64,000 nt of DNA from Agrostemma githago (Eukaryota > Streptophyta > Magnoliopsida > Caryophyllales > Caryophyllaceae): NCBI GenBank assembly GCA_958450325.1, contig OY288244.1, positions 37,261,424 to 37,325,423 of the forward strand. Direction: 5' to 3'. This document shows, one piece after another, positions 10,141 to 21,300 of this stretch. The notes below the pieces were generated by a model that was given only the letters and a program-made list of their open reading frames with translations, was not told the DNA's origin and ran no database searches. Positions within the stretch are counted from its first letter, which is position 1. Each line of letters opens with the position of its first letter. The position numbers and the translations under genes are program-made.

Positions 10141-10301
10141 TGTCCGGTTGCATCCACAGTTTTGTCGCAAGACCCGACTTGCCTTGCGGAGTGCACTTTT
10201 CCTCTAAGTGCACTCGCGTGAGTTGAAAGGGCGTAGGGTGCGCTAATACCCATTCGGCTAGTATAGTAGTTAGTATGTGCTTACTCGAGGGCGAGTAAGG
10301 G

Positions 10302-10316
10302 TTAAGTGTGGGGGAG
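10302..10316 (+). other. A1 polypurine tract
   Basis: TTAAGTGTGGGGGAG lies one base before the LTR start TGATAAG; it is the expected plus-strand primer. Confidence 0.9.
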
Positions 10317-10658
10317 TTGATAAGTGTGGTTTGTAGTGCCTATTTTGTAGTGTTTTGGTCCCATTTTCCTTGTAGAATCGCTCCTTGGGAGCGGTTTAGG
10401 GGCTTCTTATGCTTCCTTTAGTTCGTTTCAGGTTCCCGAGACCGATTTGGAAGAGTTGGAGCGATTCCGACTCGATACATACACATTTTGGAGCCAACGA
10501 GATAAAGGAACGATGACTCGATGCTTTGGAATCGACCCCGAGGCCTTGGGACCCAATCCCGAGTCCCGAGACCCGATCCCGAGTCCTGAGAATCGATGAG
10601 AAGTTCATATGAAGCAAGGAGGAGCCAAAAGGGTCATATTGGAGGCCTACAAGACCCA

Positions 10659-10784
10659 TCCCCGACGGGTATGCACCTCATCCCGTCGGGGATGAAGTGC
10701 ACTTTGGAGGAGGCTACTGCAAGGCCATCCCGGTCGGGACCAACCCGTCCCGGTCGGGATGGTGGGTCCGTCCCGGTCGGGACC
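10659..10784 (+). promoter_or_regulatory. Dyad array upstream of the A1 LTR TATA box
   Basis: Five sites begin at 10659, 10681, 10728, 10748 and 10771 (steps 22, 47, 20, 23). Centres are mostly GT. The first two are imperfect (TCCCC...). The last site ends about 55 bp before the TATA box, so the array sits where an LTR enhancer would lie. Confidence 0.7.
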
Positions 10785-10836
10785 AAAGAGCTGTAGTCCG
10801 CATTTCTTTCTTTCTTCTCCCTTCCATTTGTAACCC

Positions 10837-10843
10837 TATAAAT
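10837..10843 (+). promoter_or_regulatory. A1 LTR TATA box
   Basis: TATAAAT in the context CCCTATAAATAC, about 520 bp into the LTR. A2 LTRs have TATATATAC at the same place. Confidence 0.75.
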
Positions 10844-11889
10844 ACTTACCTCTTGTATTGTTTATGGATCTTACATTAGTTTAGCCTCTCTTAAGCCTCT
10901 CTACATCACATAAACCCTAGATTTAGTTCCTCAAATTAGTTTGAATCTCTCTTTAATTATTAGTTAATCTTAGTTAATTAGTCTTGTATTAAGAAGATAC
11001 TTAAAGATTTCTCCAAGATTGACAACCTTGGGATTATTTGGGTTTCTCTTTTATGCAAGATATCATCTTTTCTTCATCCTAGTGTTGGTATAATCCTTCT
11101 TTACTCTTGTTCTTTATTATTAATCCAAGATTGAATCTTTATTTAGTGTTGATTGTTATTCCTCATATTGTTCTTAATGATGAATGTTATGGTTATGGTG
11201 ATGTTTTCTCTTGTTATTGTTGTAATTAGTTTGATCATGAGTGAGTAGTTTATTTGTGGGTTAGTAGGGGGATTAAGGGTAGATTATGGGTGATTAGGGT
11301 TTGATTAGGGGTAAAGGATGGTTCTTTATTGCTAGTCACATATTTGGCTCACCATGTGTTTGTTGATATGCTTGTATGAGTTGTAGTGGCCATGCTTCTC
11401 ATGCTAGTTTTCTTCTACCCATTGTTTGCTTGAGTGTGGATATGTTGAGCATTGTCATCGACATCGGTTTAAGTTGCTATCGCCCGGACCAAACCTAGCA
11501 ATTAGGAGGCACCTACACCCTTAATCAACCTAAGTCACCTACTACACTTATGAACCCGACCTAACCCACTCCTTTCCTTCCATATTTGATCCATCTTGTT
11601 AGTTAGTCATCATTTCTTTAGCTTGATAATTGGTTTGTGTTTAGTTATTCTAGCTTAACCTCGTTTAGCCTAGTTGATTGTTAGTTCACTTCCTACTTCT
11701 CCTCTCATCAAATATTCATCTAGTAGTAGTTCTTTGTGTTTGTTTGGTAGCATAGTCTTGTTTTAGGCCGATTTAGTCTAAACCTTGCAATACCGTCTCC
11801 GTGGACACGACCCGACTTACCCTAGCTACCCACTAGGTCTTAGCCGGTTATTTAATTGGTGGCGGGATCCACGACAAATCCCACCATCA

Positions 11890-13219
11890 GACGGCCTAAT
11901 AGTATGTGACAAGCGTCCATAGGAATAACATCACATAAGACCTCATCAACATAGGAACCCATGGTCAAACCAACCCTTACTTGTTTAGTGACCCTTACTT
12001 TGTTCCCGTTGTTTAACCAATGTAGTGCATAAGGGTTAGGGTGATTAGTAGTAGCTAGACCTAGTTTGTCTACCATTTCAGTTGAGGCAACGTTGGTACA
12101 ACTACCTCCATCAATGATTAAACTACACCATTTGTATTTAACTTGACACTTAGTATGGAATAGTTGGTCTCTTTGTTCGATGTCATGTTGAATGGGGTTA
12201 GCATGAAGAGTACGTAGTACTAAGAGTGTGTCATAAGCCGGGGGTTCATAAGCCTCAATATCTTCTTCTTCCTCTTCCTCTCCCTCATTAACATTGAAAA
12301 CAGCCCCTATACGTTGTTCCTCTTCCCATATTTCATCCTTAATGGTGATCACTTCTCTTAAGGTCACAACTCTTTTATTGGGACAAGCGTTTTTGTAGTG
12401 ACCAAACCCTTGACACTTGAAACAACGTACTTTGGATAGACTAGTTTCAATGGGTGTTTTGGGAGTAGATTGGGGTGGGGCTGCGGGGTTATTCTTATTA
12501 GTGAGGGGTTGATTAGTATTAGTAGAATTGACCTTATTAACTTCATCCGTTCGTGGCCAAGTATGACTCTTACTAGACTCACCCTCATGTTTTCCCTTCC
12601 CTTGTGCCTCAATTTTTAGACACAACCCACACAAAGTATCAAAATCCGAGTATGGACATAAATCAACCGTATTAGCAATACTACGATTTAGCCCACGTAA
12701 GAACCTAGCCATCTTTATCTCTTCGTTTTCTTCTACTTCCCCCATTAGAACCAAGTTCTCAAACTCTTCAATGTACTCACTAACACTCATTCTTCCTTGT
12801 ACAAGGTTAGCAATCTTTTTGTATAAGGATAACTTGTGCGTAGTTGGAACATACCTCTTACGTAGTTTACGTTTTAAGGACTCCCAAGAAGAAATATTAC
12901 CCTTTCCATTCCTGGTGCGTTGTACCTTAAGCCCTTCATACCAAAGGGAAGCCCCTTTGCTTAGCTTTAGGATTGCATATTTGCACCTCGCCTCGTCCTC
13001 CAGGTCCTTGAAGTCAAAGAGCTTCTCCATGTTTCTCTCCCATTCCAAGTAGACTTCAGGATCAGTACCACCATTGAACTCAGGAAGTTCATTCACTTTG
13101 ATCTTGTCCACCGGTTCCCTTCTTGCTTGGAAGCGAGAATTCCTGGGCTGGTAGTTCTCCCACGCCTTCTTTAGCTGTTCCAAGAAGGTAGGATCTTCAA
13201 AGTTCAATACTCCTGCCAT
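11890..13219 (-). pseudogene. gag-pro: E3 gag-protease, truncated by the A1 LTR
   Basis: It starts at ATG 13219 (MAGVLNFED) with the same gag domain, zinc knuckle (CFKCQGFGHYKNAC) and protease (LIIDGGSCTNVAS) as E2. The frame is cut at ILLGR of the protease, so the linker and integrase tail are lost here. Reading on into the A1 LTR adds about a dozen unrelated residues before a stop. It is open up to the break. Confidence 0.88.
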
Positions 13220-13244
13220 GCTTTACGTCTAAAGGAAAACCAAA

Positions 13245-13256
13245 GCTCTGATACCA
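13245..13256 (-). other. E3 primer binding site, tRNA-Met type
   Basis: Minus strand TGGTATCAGAGC, four bases from the LTR. Confidence 0.92.
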
Positions 13257-13260
13257 CTAA

Positions 13261-14016
13261 TGATGTAAGTTAAGATGAACTTTGAAACAAAAACGTGAAG
13301 ATTGATAGTATTCTGAATTGAACGTAAAAAAAAGCAACAAAACAGAATGTAAGGATGTTTTGTGAGGATGATAGAACCGTAACCAAGGGATAGTATGCTT
13401 AGTGAAGTAGACCTATACTTCAACAAAGCGGGTGCTAAATCAAACACGCGATTGAAGTAGCGAGTTTAGAGCTTGTAACGCGACTAACTCTAGACTTTGT
13501 CTTGTAAGCAACAAGGACGTAAAAGAAAGCAATGCTTTACTCAGTTTTGTGTATAAATCTTGTGTATAATGTGTGTTTTATTCATCAAGGGAGATGGCTA
13601 TATATAGCCTTACAAAATGACCCTAAAACCGGTTGGTCAAGGGTGACAAAAAAAAAGTACAATGGTGATAATAACAAAGCTTTAGGAGCTAATAACAAAG
13701 CTTAAAGAGAGCATGAAGATGCGGCACTCATGTGAACTAGGAGCTAAAAACAAAGCTAACTATGTGAACACAATCAGCCCATAATCATCCTCATAACTTT
13801 AGTACACTCCCCATGCTTGAATGAGTGTGAACCCAAGTTAATGCCTTCAAATTACCTTGACTATTTGCTCCTTTATTCAGCCCACACACGAGCTAGCTCA
13901 CCAATTGAAGTAGGCACACCACTAAGCTGGTAGGAGGTGCTAGTGTAGCTGAACTAAGACCATTAGGAGCTAAGGTGACTTCATTGAACTCTTTAGTAGC
14001 TTCTTCATTCGGATCA
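13261..14016 (-). repeat. E3 5' LTR (minus-strand sense, 756 bp)
   Basis: TGATGTAAG...CGGATCA. It is homologous to E2 LTRs with several deletions in the sub-repeat region. The TATA box lies in the symmetric GGCTATATATAGCC at about 13596-13609. Confidence 0.9.
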
Positions 14017-14828
14017 ACAGTCACCATATAAACCGAGCTTATTGGGATGAGGAGCTGGTGTTCCATGGTGGTCCCTTAATCAGGTGGACTGTCGCTTGGT
14101 GGTTCCTTTCCAAGCTGACGGGACTGGCCAAGAGGGACCAAGCTCGTTACTTGGTGATCCTGTCTCTTGACTGGACAGTTCACATTTACCCGGACCGCAT
14201 CCTGAAGCAGTTCGGTTCGTCTCAGCGAATTCCTGAGACTGAAGCCATTATCAGCGTCTCGCTCCAATTGACAGACGCTATGTGTGACACCTGGTTGCAG
14301 AGATGGTTCACCCGTCCTACATGGACTATTCCCAACCCTTGCCAATCCGCTTGGGTTTCAAGGGCTTACGAGAAATGGACTTCCGAGGAAGCTCGTAAAG
14401 CTCTGAAGGTCGATAAGGCCTTCGAACTGGTCCGTCGGGAGACGGTAAAGGACAACAGGGGCTTCTTCGATGAGGGAGACACCCCTGCTACTTTAGTCCG
14501 ACTAGAATCGGGTCTTAAGTCACATACTAAGACTCGAGCTAAGGATGTCGGTGCTAGCAGCACGCGGGGGCAGCTAAGCCCCCAGACTGATTTGAAGAGA
14601 CGACTTGGGCCAAGATTGGCGGCTAGGGACCGACTTGGTCCACGCGAACGGCTGCCAGAGCCCGTGAGGGGCCGACTCGGGCCTATCGATGTGGATGAGG
14701 ATTCGAGTTCCAAGAAACGAGTCCGGGCTAAGGAGGTTCCTGTGGTGATTCGGGAACACTCTCCTCCCCGTCGTCGTCAGTGGACGGCCAAGGAGGCCAA
14801 GGACAAGGGGAAGGGCAAGATGCCTTGA
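14017..14828 (+). pseudogene. T1 antisense ORF, plant-mobile-domain-like, C-terminal part
   Basis: The frame enters at 14019 and ends at the TGA at 14826. It aligns with exon 2 of the T2 antisense gene (46388 onward): YWDEELVFHGGPLIRW, DRILKQFGSSQRIPE, DTWLQRW. The N-terminal half was removed by the E3 insertion. The C-terminal part, absent or shifted in T2, is basic and ends KDKGKGKMP, and could be a nuclear-localisation or nucleic-acid-binding tail. Antisense ORFs between integrase and 3' LTR are a known trait of the Tat lineage. The domain name is my reading of motif similarity. Confidence 0.7.
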
Positions 14829-15014
14829 ATACCGAGTCCTTAGTTTTTATTATTTAAATATTATTATTATTTATTTTGGAGTGTCGTGTGCTTTTGTTTT
14901 TGCAATTTTTTTTTGAATTCCTGCATTTTGTAATTTTCCCGAGTTTATCGGGGTTTTTTTTTTGTGATAATTAATAAAAGAAATTTATTAATTAACCGTT
15001 CCTGTCTTTTCTCG

Positions 15015-15090
15015 ATTGCACTGGTTGTGCCCTTTTGAGGGGCTGCCTACGTATCCGCAATTAGCAGAATCAAACCAAACGTAGTTCAAG
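15015..15090 (-). other. Conserved non-coding block with hairpins (T1, unit A)
   Basis: It lies between the antisense ORF and pol stops. It contains GCCC-TTTTGAG-GGGC (15029-15043), and CTACGT (15047-15052) complementary to ACGTAG (15079-15084) enclosing a smaller stem near CCGC/GCAG. It is well conserved in T2 (about 47476-47540), while the DNA around it has diverged. An RNA or polyadenylation role is possible. Confidence 0.55.
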
Positions 15091-15234
15091 CTTAGTAAAT
15101 TTGCAATCTCGAATTACACCAAGACTATTGGTTCAAGATGTTTGCGACAGTAGAATAAGTAATTCTAGCTTATTGACTTGTTTTTTGTGAAATAATTTTT
15201 TTAAAAAAAAACTTCTAATGACATTGAGAAAAGG

Positions 15235-17842
15235 CTAAGGGTAGTAACACTTCAGCTGGTCCAGGTTGGTGGGGTTGACGAACTCATTCCCGTCCAGGTC
15301 CGTCAGCATCACTGCTCCTCCGGATAGGATCTTCTTTACCAAATATGGCCCAGCCCAATTGGGTTTGAATTTTCCCCTTGGGTCAACCGGCAGTAAGGCT
15401 CGGACAGACTTAAGGACCAGATCCCCTTCCTTAATGTTCCTGGGCCTTAACCTTTTGTTAAAGGCCCGTTGGATTCTTTTCTGATAGATTTGGATGTTGT
15501 TGAGGGCACGAGACCGTCGTTCGTCTAGTAGAACCAATGAATCATACCGTGCTCGAACCCAGTCAGCTTCGGGTAGTTGACTTTCTAACAGAATTCTGAG
15601 GGACGGTACCTCCAATTCAACTGGTTGGACTGCCTCCATCCCATAAGTTAGGTAATACGGCGTCGCCCCGGTTGCGGTGCGAATTGACGTCCGGTACCCC
15701 CACAGGGCAAAAAGTATTTTGTCGGGCCAGTCCCGGTAATTATCAGCCATCTTTTTTAGTATGGTGACAATCGTTTTCTTGGTCGCCTCTACTGCTCCAT
15801 TCGTTTGGGGACGATAGGGCGATGACCTGTGCCTTTGAATTTTATATTTAGTCAGTCAGCAGGGCTGCGGTCTCAGCTTGAAAATGAGTCCCGTGATCAC
15901 TAATAAATTCATGTGGGATTCCATACCGACATATTATCTTGTTCTAGATAAACTTGGCGACATGTTTAGCGTTGAGAACGCGATATGATTCAGCGTCGAC
16001 CCATTTGGTGAAGTAGCCGATAGCTACTAAGATGATACAGTGTCTACCAGTACCGAAGGGATTTACTTTCCCGATTATGTCGATACCCCATGTCGGGAAT
16101 GACCAAGGCGACGTCATGGTATAAAGCAGAGATGAAGGCAGATGTTGCACATTGGCGAAGATTTGACAGTTATGACAATGTTTGACATATAACTGGCAGT
16201 CGGCTTCCATGGTATTCCAGTAATACCCGAGCCTCATGATTTTTCGGACCAGCATGTGAGCATTCATATGTGGGCCGTTTTCACCATCATGTACTTCGGC
16301 CGTAACTTTTTCGGCCTTATATTTATCAACACAAAGGAGAAGAGCCCCCTGTGCCGTCTTTTTGTACAGTTGCCCGTCATCAGTACGGATGAACTGGGTG
16401 GCTAGCCTCCGTAAGGCTTTCTTGGCTCGGCCTTCAGTCCCGGGAGGATATTCTCCGTTTTTCAGGTACGTTAATACGGCCTGGTACCAAGGTTCGGGAT
16501 TAGTTATCTCAATGTTTTCAATGTCATGAATGTATGCCGGCTCGGACCGTCTTTCGACGCAAATTGGCATACTGGTCACGTGGTCGGGAATATTTAGTAA
16601 AGATGCCAATTTTGAGAGTGCATCTGCAAACTGATTTTCTTCCCGACGCAGGTATATGTACTCCACCATTTGGAATTGTTTCTCGAGATCCTTTACTCGT
16701 GCCTGGTAGGCCACGAGATTAGCATTCCGAGTCTTCCATTTTTGAAGTGCTTGGTTAATGACCAAGGACGAATCGCCATGTACCCGAAGATTTGTGATCC
16801 CCAGATTGGCGGCGGCTTGTAGCCCATAAATGCATGCTTCGTATTCGGCTGCATTATTGGTAACATCGAAGTCCAGTTTGATGGACACGGGAGTATGCTC
16901 TCCTTTTGGTGAAATTAGGAGGATCCCGACTCCGAACCCTCGAAAATTGGATGCTCTGTCGAAGTATAGATCCCACGTTTCGGTATCAGTATGGAAGATA
17001 TCTTCATCTGGGAAGGACCAGGTGTCGGTGTGTCCTTCCTCGGCTACCGGACTATCGGCGAAAAATTCAGCTACTACTCGCCCCTTAATAGCCTTTAACG
17101 GTATAAATTTTAGGTTGAATTCTGCCAGCATTAGAGTCCATCTGGAAATTCGGCCATTGAGGATGGGCTTTTCGAAGAGGTATTTGATCGGATCCATCTT
17201 GGATAGAACATGGACCTCATAGCTGAGCATATAGTGTCGGAGCTTTTTAGTGGCCCAAACCAGAGCCAAGCACGTCTTTTCGAACATGGTATATTTGCAC
17301 TCATACTCTAAAAACTTTTTGCTGATATAATAAATGGCTCGTTCTTCGGAGTTGACTGTCTGAGCCAGCATAGCCCCCATGGCTGTCTCGGTCGTCGTTA
17401 GGTATAATGACAGAGGCAAGCCGGGTTGAGGTGGCATCAAGACTGGCGGAGCAGACAGAATTTCCTTGACTTTGTCGAAGGTGGTTTGGCACTTATCATC
17501 CCATAGTACCCGTTCTCCTACTTTCAGTTTTTTGAAAATTGGTTCACATACCATGGTTAGTTTGGAAATGAACCGGCTGATATACTGAAATTTCCCGAGG
17601 AATCCCCTTATTTCTTTTTCGGTTTTAGGAGGTTGCATCTCGTTAATGGCTTTGATTTTAGATGGGTCGACCTCGATACCTCGTTGGCTAACGATATGAC
17701 CCAGTAATTTGCCTGATGTTACCCCGAAACTGCACTTTTGAGGGTTTAGCCTCATGTTGTACTTGCGCAATCGGGTGAAGAATTTCCTTAGGGCGGTGAT
17801 GTGACCGTCCCGTTCTTTGGATTTGACGATCATGTCGTCTAC
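15235..17842 (-). pseudogene. pol: T1 pol 3' fragment, duplicated copy A (RT end to integrase)
   Basis: This is the left unit of the tandem duplication. It begins inside RT (VDDMIVKSK at 17842) and lacks everything before. It then reads a degenerate first RNase H, a second RNase H (WDLYFDRAS, NAAEYEAC, HGDSSLV, NQFADALS), integrase zinc finger (H-H-C-C) and catalytic core. It is broken near 15860-15945: a stop after HVAKFI and an indel (GTCAGTCAGCAG) split it from the end piece (15235-15750). The integrase C-terminus ends LDQLKCYYP. There is no promoter or gag on this copy; it is a dead fragment. Confidence 0.87.
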
Positions 17843-17843
17843 C

Positions 17844-17957
17844 AAACGAGTTCGGGCTAAGGAGGTTCCTGTGGTGACTCGGGAACGCTCTCCTCCCCGT
17901 CGTCGTCAGTGGACGGCCAAGGAGGCCAAGGACAAGGGGAAGGGCAAGATGCCTTGA
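17844..17957 (+). pseudogene. Duplicated 3' tail of the T1 antisense ORF
   Basis: Repeats the last 38 codons or so of the antisense ORF up to KGKGKMP and its stop (17955-17957). It has no start or body and exists only because of the 3.12 kb duplication. Confidence 0.8.
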
Positions 17958-18359
17958 ATACCGAGTCCTTAGTTTTTATTATTTAAATATTATTATTATT
18001 TATTTTGGAGTGTCGTGTGCTTTTGTTTTTGTAATTTTTTTGAATTCCTGCATTTTGTAATTTTCCCGAGTTTATCGGGGTTTTTTTTGTGATAATTAAT
18101 AAAAGAAATTTATTATTTAACCGTTCCTGTCTTTTCTCGATTGCACTGGTTGTGCCCTTTTGAGGGGCTGCCTACGTATCCGCAATTAGCAGAATCAAAC
18201 CAAACGTAGTTCAAGCTTAGTAAATTTGCAATCTCGAATTACACCAAGACTATTGGTTCAAGATGTTTGCGACAGTAGAATAAGTAATTCTAGCTTATTG
18301 ACTTGTTTTTTGTGAAATAATTTCTTTTAAAAAAAACTTCTAATGACATTGAGAAAAGG
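17958..18359. other. Non-coding DNA between antisense tail and pol, copy B
   Basis: Same as 14829-15234. An AT-rich stretch with AATAAAAG-type sequence precedes the conserved hairpin block at 18148-18210 (GCCC-loop-GGGC, CTACGT/ACGTAG). No gene. Confidence 0.7.
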
Positions 18360-21300
18360 CTAAGGGTAGTAACACTTCAGCTGGTCCAGGTTGGTGGGGT
18401 TGACGAACTCATTTCCGTCTAGGTCCGTCAACATCACAGCTCCTCCGGATAGGATCTTCTTTACCAAATATGGCCCAGCCCAATTGGGTTTGAATTTTCC
18501 CTTTGGGTCAACCGGTAGTAAGGCTCGGACAGACTTAAGGACCAAATCCCCTTCCTTAATGTTCCTGGGCCTTAACCTTTTGTTAAAGACCCGTTGGATT
18601 CTTTTCTGATAGATTTGGATGTTGTTGAGGGCACGAGACCGTCGTTCGTCTAGTAGAACCAATTAATCATACCGTGCTCGAACCCAGTCAGCTTCGGGTA
18701 GTTGACTTTCTAACAGAATTCTGAGGGACGGTACCTCCAATTCAACTGGTTGGACTGCCTCCATCCCATAAGTTAGGTAATACGGCGTCGCCCCGGTTGC
18801 GGTGCGAATTGACGCCCGGTACCCCCACAGGGCAAAATGTATTTTATCGGGCCAGTCCCGGTAATTATCAGCCACCTTTTTTAGTATGGTGACAATCGTT
18901 TTCTTGGCCGCCTCTACTGCTCCATTCGTTTGGGGACGATAGGGCGATGACCTGTGCCTTTGAATTTTATATTTAGTCAGTAGGGCTGCGGTCTCAGCTT
19001 GAAAATGAGTCCCGTGATCACTGATAAATTCATGTGGGATTCCATACCGACATATTATCTTGTTCTGGATAAACTTGGCGACATGTTTAGCGTTGAGAAC
19101 GCGATATGATTCAGCGTCGACCCATTTGGTGAAGTAGCCGATAGCTACTAAGATGAAACAGTGTCTACCAGTACCGAAGGGATTTACTTTTTCGATTATG
19201 TCGATACCCCATGTCGAGAACGACCAAGGCGACGTCATGGTATAAAGCAGAGATGAAGGCAGATGCTGCACATTGGCGAAGATTTGACAGTTATGACAAT
19301 GTTTGACATATAACTGGCAGTCGGCTTCCATGGTATTCCAGTAATACCCGAGCCTCATAATTTTTCGGACCAGCATGTGAGCATTCATATGTGGGCCGTT
19401 TTCACCATCATGTACTTCGGCCATAACTTTTTCGGCCTTATATTTATCAACACAAAGGAGAAGAGCCCCCTGTGCCGTCTTTTTGTACAGTTGCCCATCA
19501 TCAGTACGGATGAACTGGGTGGCTAGCCTCCGTAAGGCTTTCTTGGCTCGGCCTTCAGTCCCGGGAGAATATTCTCCGTTTTTCAGGTACGTTAATACGG
19601 CCTGGTACCAAGGTTCGGGATTAGTTATCTCGATGTTTTCAATGTCATGAATGTATGCCGGCTCGGACCGTCTTTCGACGCAAATTGGCATACTGGTCAC
19701 GTGGTCGGGAATATTTAGTAAAGATGCCAATTTTGAGAGTGCATCTGCAAACTGATTTTCTTCCCGAGGCAGGTATATGTACTCCACCTTTTGGAATTGT
19801 TTCTCGAGATCCTTTACTCGTGCCTGGTAGGCCACGAGATTAGCATTCCGAGTCTTCCATTTTTGAAGTGCTTGGTTAATGACCAAGGACGAATCGCCAT
19901 GTACCCGAAGATTTGTGATCCCCAGATTGGCGGCGGCTTGTAGCCCATAAATGCATGCTTCGTATTCGGCTGCATTATTGGTAACATCGAAGTCCAGTTT
20001 GATGGACACGGGAGTATGCGCTCCTTTTGGTGAAATTAGGAGGATCCCGACTCCGAACCCTCGAAAATTGGATGCTCTGTCGAAGTATAGATCCCACGTT
20101 TCGGTATCAGTATGGAAGATATCTTCATCTGGGAAGGACCAGGTGTCGGTGTGTCCTTCCTCGGCTACCGGACTATCGGCGAGAAATTCAGCTATTACTC
20201 GCCCCTTAATAGCCTTTAACAGTATAAATTTTAGGTTGAATTTTGCCAGCATTAGAGTCCATCTGGAAATTCGGCCATTGAGGATGGGCTTTTCGAAGAG
20301 GTATTTGATCGGATCCATCTTGGATAGAACATGGACCTCATAGCTGAGCATATAGTGTCGGAGCTTTTTAGTGGCCCAAACCAGAGCCAAGCACGTCTTT
20401 TCGAGCATGGTATATTTGCACTCATACTCTAAAAAATTTTTGCTGATATAATAAATGGCTCGTTCTTCGGAGTTGACTATCTGAGCCAGCATAGCCACCA
20501 TGGCTGTCTCGGTCGTCGTTAGGTATAATGAGAGAGGCAAGCCGGGTTGAGGTGGCATCAAGACTGGCGGAGCAGACAGAATTTCCTTGACTTTGTCGAA
20601 GGCGGTTTGGCACTTATCATCCCATAGTACCCGTTCTCCTACTTTCAGTTTTTTGAAAATTGGTTCACATATCATGGTTAGTTTGGAAATGAACCGGCTG
20701 ATATACTGAAATTTCCCGAGGAATCCCCTTATTTCTTTTTCGGTTTTAGGAGGTTGCATCTCGTTAATGGCTTTGATTTTAGATGGGTCGACCTCGATAC
20801 CTCGTTGGCTAACGATATGACCCAGTAATTTGCCTGATGTTACCCCGAAACTGCACTTTTGAGGGTTTAGCCTCATGTTGTACTTGCGCAATCGGGTGAA
20901 GAATTTCCTTAGGGCGGTGATGTGACCGTCCCGTTCTTTGGATTTGACGATCATGTCGTCTACATAGACTTCTACTTCTTTATGCATCATGTCATGCAAT
21001 AAGGTGGTAGCGGTCCTTAAGTATGTGGCTCCGGCATTAATGAGGCCGAATGGCATGACGGTGTAGCAGTAAGTACCCCAAGGTGTAGTGAAGGTAGTCT
21101 TACTCATATCTTCTTCCGCCATCTTGATCTGATTATACCCGGCATACCCGTCCATAAATGATAGAAGGGCATGATCGGCCGTGTTATCCACCAGTATGTC
21201 GATGTGTGGTAACGGAAAATCATCCTTCGGGCTTGCTTTGTTAAGATCCCGAAAATCTACGCATACCCGCACCTTACCGTCCTTTTTAGGAACCGGTACG

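Larger units (their letters stand above)
7313..10317 (+). other. A1 3' non-coding region (3 kb)
   Basis: No credible ORF occurs between the gag-PR stop and the LTR; short frames here are F/K-rich readings of low-complexity DNA. The region is conserved with A2 (27457-30473) in order. It has a dyad array, a hairpin, an internal copy of the polypurine tract, an A/G-rich tract of about 150 bases, a TTTG microsatellite and the terminal polypurine tract. Conservation between elements whose coding parts differ suggests it holds cis-acting functions. Confidence 0.8.
1..11889 (+). mobile_element. A1: Athila-like gag-protease-only LTR retrotransposon, 5' LTR off the left edge
   Basis: The window opens in the leader of this element. 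It continues with a gag-protease frame (165-7312, split by E2), 3 kb of non-coding DNA, a polypurine tract at 10302-10316 and the 3' LTR (10318-11889, TGATAAG...CCATCA). The gag and protease are of Athila type, but no RT, RNase H or integrase motif is present in either strand between protease and LTR, so it must borrow those activities. By comparison with A2 the primer site should lie about 20 bases left of position 1. The 3' LTR ends inside the gag-PR frame of E3; the following bases GACGG (11890-11894) are the predicted target duplication, whose partner is outside the window. The element is inferred to be inserted in E3. Confidence 0.9.
10318..11889 (+). repeat. A1 3' LTR (1572 bp)
   Basis: It starts TGATAAGTGTGG and ends CACCATCA. 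It is related to the A2 LTRs but diverged along its length. It contains a dyad array (10659-10784) and a TATA box (10837). Beyond 11889 the sequence is E3 coding DNA. Confidence 0.93.
11890..14016 (-). mobile_element. E3: chromovirus-derived element, left part cut off by A1
   Basis: The minus-strand order is LTR (13261-14016), primer site (13245-13256) and gag-PR to 11890, where the A1 LTR begins. The remaining PR, linker, tail and 3' LTR are presumed to lie left of the window beyond A1. The LTR is diverged from E2 and shorter (756 bp). It is inserted in the T1 antisense ORF; the right flank ACAGT (14017-14021) is the expected target duplication. Confidence 0.88.
14715..20963. repeat. Tandem direct duplication of about 3.12 kb in T1
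   Basis: Unit A is about 14715-17842 and unit B about 17844-20963. Each holds the last codons of the antisense ORF, the intervening non-coding DNA and pol from its stop back to the RT active site. The junction at 17842/17844 joins the YVDD codons of RT directly to the antisense ORF sequence. Local divergence reaches several differences per 35 bases at 15285-15320, so it is not a very recent copy. Confidence 0.85.
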
